Shown: piece by piece, positions 63,256-64,000 of the stretch | Position numbering within the stretch: the stretch's first letter is position 1 | How the letters are laid out: every line of letters starts with the position of its first letter | Assembly (NCBI GenBank): GCA_025941565.1 | Contig: JAPCYN010000004.1 | Location: 1-64,000, forward strand | Origin: Legionella sp. 515359 | GTDB taxonomy: Bacteria; Pseudomonadota; Gammaproteobacteria; Legionellales; Legionellaceae | Reading direction: 5' to 3' | Length of the DNA stretch: 64,000 bases | Notes under the pieces: model-generated | Database searches by the model: none | Seen by the model: the letters and a program-made list of their open reading frames with translations, nothing else | Told to the model about the DNA's origin: nothing | Made by a program: the position numbers and the translations under genes

Positions 63256-64000
63256 CTACCCATTTAACCAGCCTTTGACTGCATTGCTCCATTCCTCGCG
63301 AGAACTGGCCAGTGACAAGTTGCTTTTTTTGACTTCTTGCTCTATTTTTTTTAGAACCTTCGGGATGTCGTCTAAACTTAAGTGGGTAAAAAGTCCCTCA
63401 TTGTAGGCAATCAACCAGGCGAGTTGGAATTCAATTGGCAAGGGCGAAAGACGCTCTTGTTTAAACACTTCTCTTAACAGTCGTCCATTTTGAATGTGTT
63501 GTTGCATTTTAATATCAAGCTTAGCCCCAAAACGCGTAAACAGTTCCAAGTCAAGAAATTGCATGTAATCCAACTTCATTCGACCCGCCTCTTTTTTTAT
63601 GTTGGGGTGTTGGGCTTTACCGCCTACGCGAGAAACGGATTTGGTGATATCAATTGCCGGTAGAAATCCTGCTGAGAATAAATGTTCATCAAAAAAGAGT
63701 TGCCCATCGGTGATTGAAATCAGATTTGTGGGGATATAGGTCGCAATTTCCCCTTGTTTTGTTTCTATAATAGGAAGTGCGGTCATACTGCCCCCTCCCA
63801 TTTCAGGAGACAGGCACGTTGAGCGTTCTAATAAGCGAGCATGTAAATAGAAGATATCCGCAGGAAAAGCTTCACGCCCAGGAGGCCTGCGCAGTAAAAG
63901 CGACAGTTCACGGTAACAGTTGGCATGAGCACTCAAATCATCGTACACGACCAACGTATCAAAGCCTTGCTTCATCCAATGCTCCGCAACAGCACATCCT
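63256..64000 (-). CDS. atpA: ATP synthase F1 alpha subunit, N-ATPase type (5' end outside window)
   Basis: The frame runs off the right edge; the visible 248 codons start [20 protein letters not shown]. They include [20 protein letters not shown]-type catalytic-interface sequence, [28 protein letters not shown] and [17 protein letters not shown], all alpha-subunit hallmarks. The Walker A lies outside the window. It is followed by the gamma gene without delta or beta, which fits the N-ATPase operon. Confidence 0.9.
   Translation of the reverse strand, partial: GCAVAEHWMKQGFDTLVVYDDLSAHANCYRELSLLLRRPPGREAFPADIFYLHARLLERSTCLSPEMGGGSMTALPIIETKQGEIATYIPTNLISITDGQLFFDEHLFSAGFLPAIDITKSVSRVGGKAQHPNIKKEAGRMKLDYMQFLDLELFTRFGAKLDIKMQQHIQNGRLLREVFKQERLSPLPIEFQLAWLIAYNEGLFTHLSLDDIPKVLKKIEQEVKKSNLSLASSREEWSNAVKGWLNG

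Noticed and set aside
1-64000. CRISPR arrays, tRNA or rRNA genes
   Set aside because: No regularly spaced identical repeats with spacers and no cloverleaf or rRNA-like sequence were noticed, though a covariance search was not possible.

Overview
The window looks like accessory DNA of a Legionella species, on a plasmid or a plasmid-ICE composite. This rests on moderately AT-rich DNA, a conjugation region preceded by lvrA/lvrB/lvrC-like regulators (lvrC is a CsrA paralog) and a phage-type repressor, a second CsrA paralog, an H-NOX/GGDEF-EAL pair, and a HelCBA-type metal efflux operon. Species and replicon type cannot be fixed from the sequence. Family names are recognised from memory of the protein families; no searches were run.

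Region 1 (1-16.0 kb, minus strand) is a nearly complete genomic-island-type (PFL_47xx/TIGR037xx) type IV secretion operon. Read in transcription order it has lvrA, lvrB, a small ORF, lvrC (CsrA-like), traT, a PilL-N-like protein, a run of small envelope proteins, the VirB4/TraC-like ATPase, and the TIGR03757, TIGR03756 and TIGR03755 proteins. The last gene runs off the left edge. The relaxase, coupling protein and integrase are not in the window.

Region 2 (16.0-22.0 kb) starts with a divergent PrpA-like repressor whose LexA-type catalytic residues appear to be missing. Its stop codon overlaps the start of a tightly packed operon: an alpha/beta hydrolase, a periplasmic type-I binding protein, a hybrid histidine kinase with two receiver domains, and a 75-residue stand-alone H-box protein. 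A tail-to-tail response regulator with a long insertion in its receiver (LqsR-like layout) follows. I regard this as the best candidate for an undescribed system: a mobile-element-borne, LuxPQ-like sensing cassette co-transcribed with the element's repressor.

Region 3 (22.0-28.2 kb) is a plasmid replicon: an AT-rich gene-free stretch, an iteron array, parA, parB, a small gene, a Rep_3-type initiator, a second and different ParB, and inverted DnaA-box-like sequences.

Region 4 (28.2-37.3 kb) is patchy cargo with much decay. It holds a coiled-coil two-TM protein (possible effector), a csrA paralog whose 3' end runs into the antisense of a broken histidine kinase, an XRE regulator, a methyltransferase, H-NOX plus GGDEF-EAL, and a decayed mercury locus (merR intact, merT and merP broken). 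A cold-shock protein ends the region.

Region 5 (37.3-47.2 kb) is a polyhydroxybutyrate/acetate metabolism island: phbB, fabI, ackA, a MaoC-Pta fusion, phaC, a DUF3141 hydrolase and small membrane proteins. A RelB/YafQ-type toxin-antitoxin pair follows at 47.5-48.1 kb.

Region 6 (48.1-64.0 kb) has an IS5-type remnant, a CzcCBA/HelCBA efflux operon, a diguanylate cyclase, a Met/Cys/His-rich duplicated protein and a glutamate dehydrogenase. It ends with a flavoprotein / cytochrome b-like / heptaheme cytochrome redox operon and the last two genes (alpha, gamma) of an alternative N-type F1Fo-ATPase that continues beyond the right edge. Regions 5 and 6 together suggest energy, redox and metal-stress cargo.
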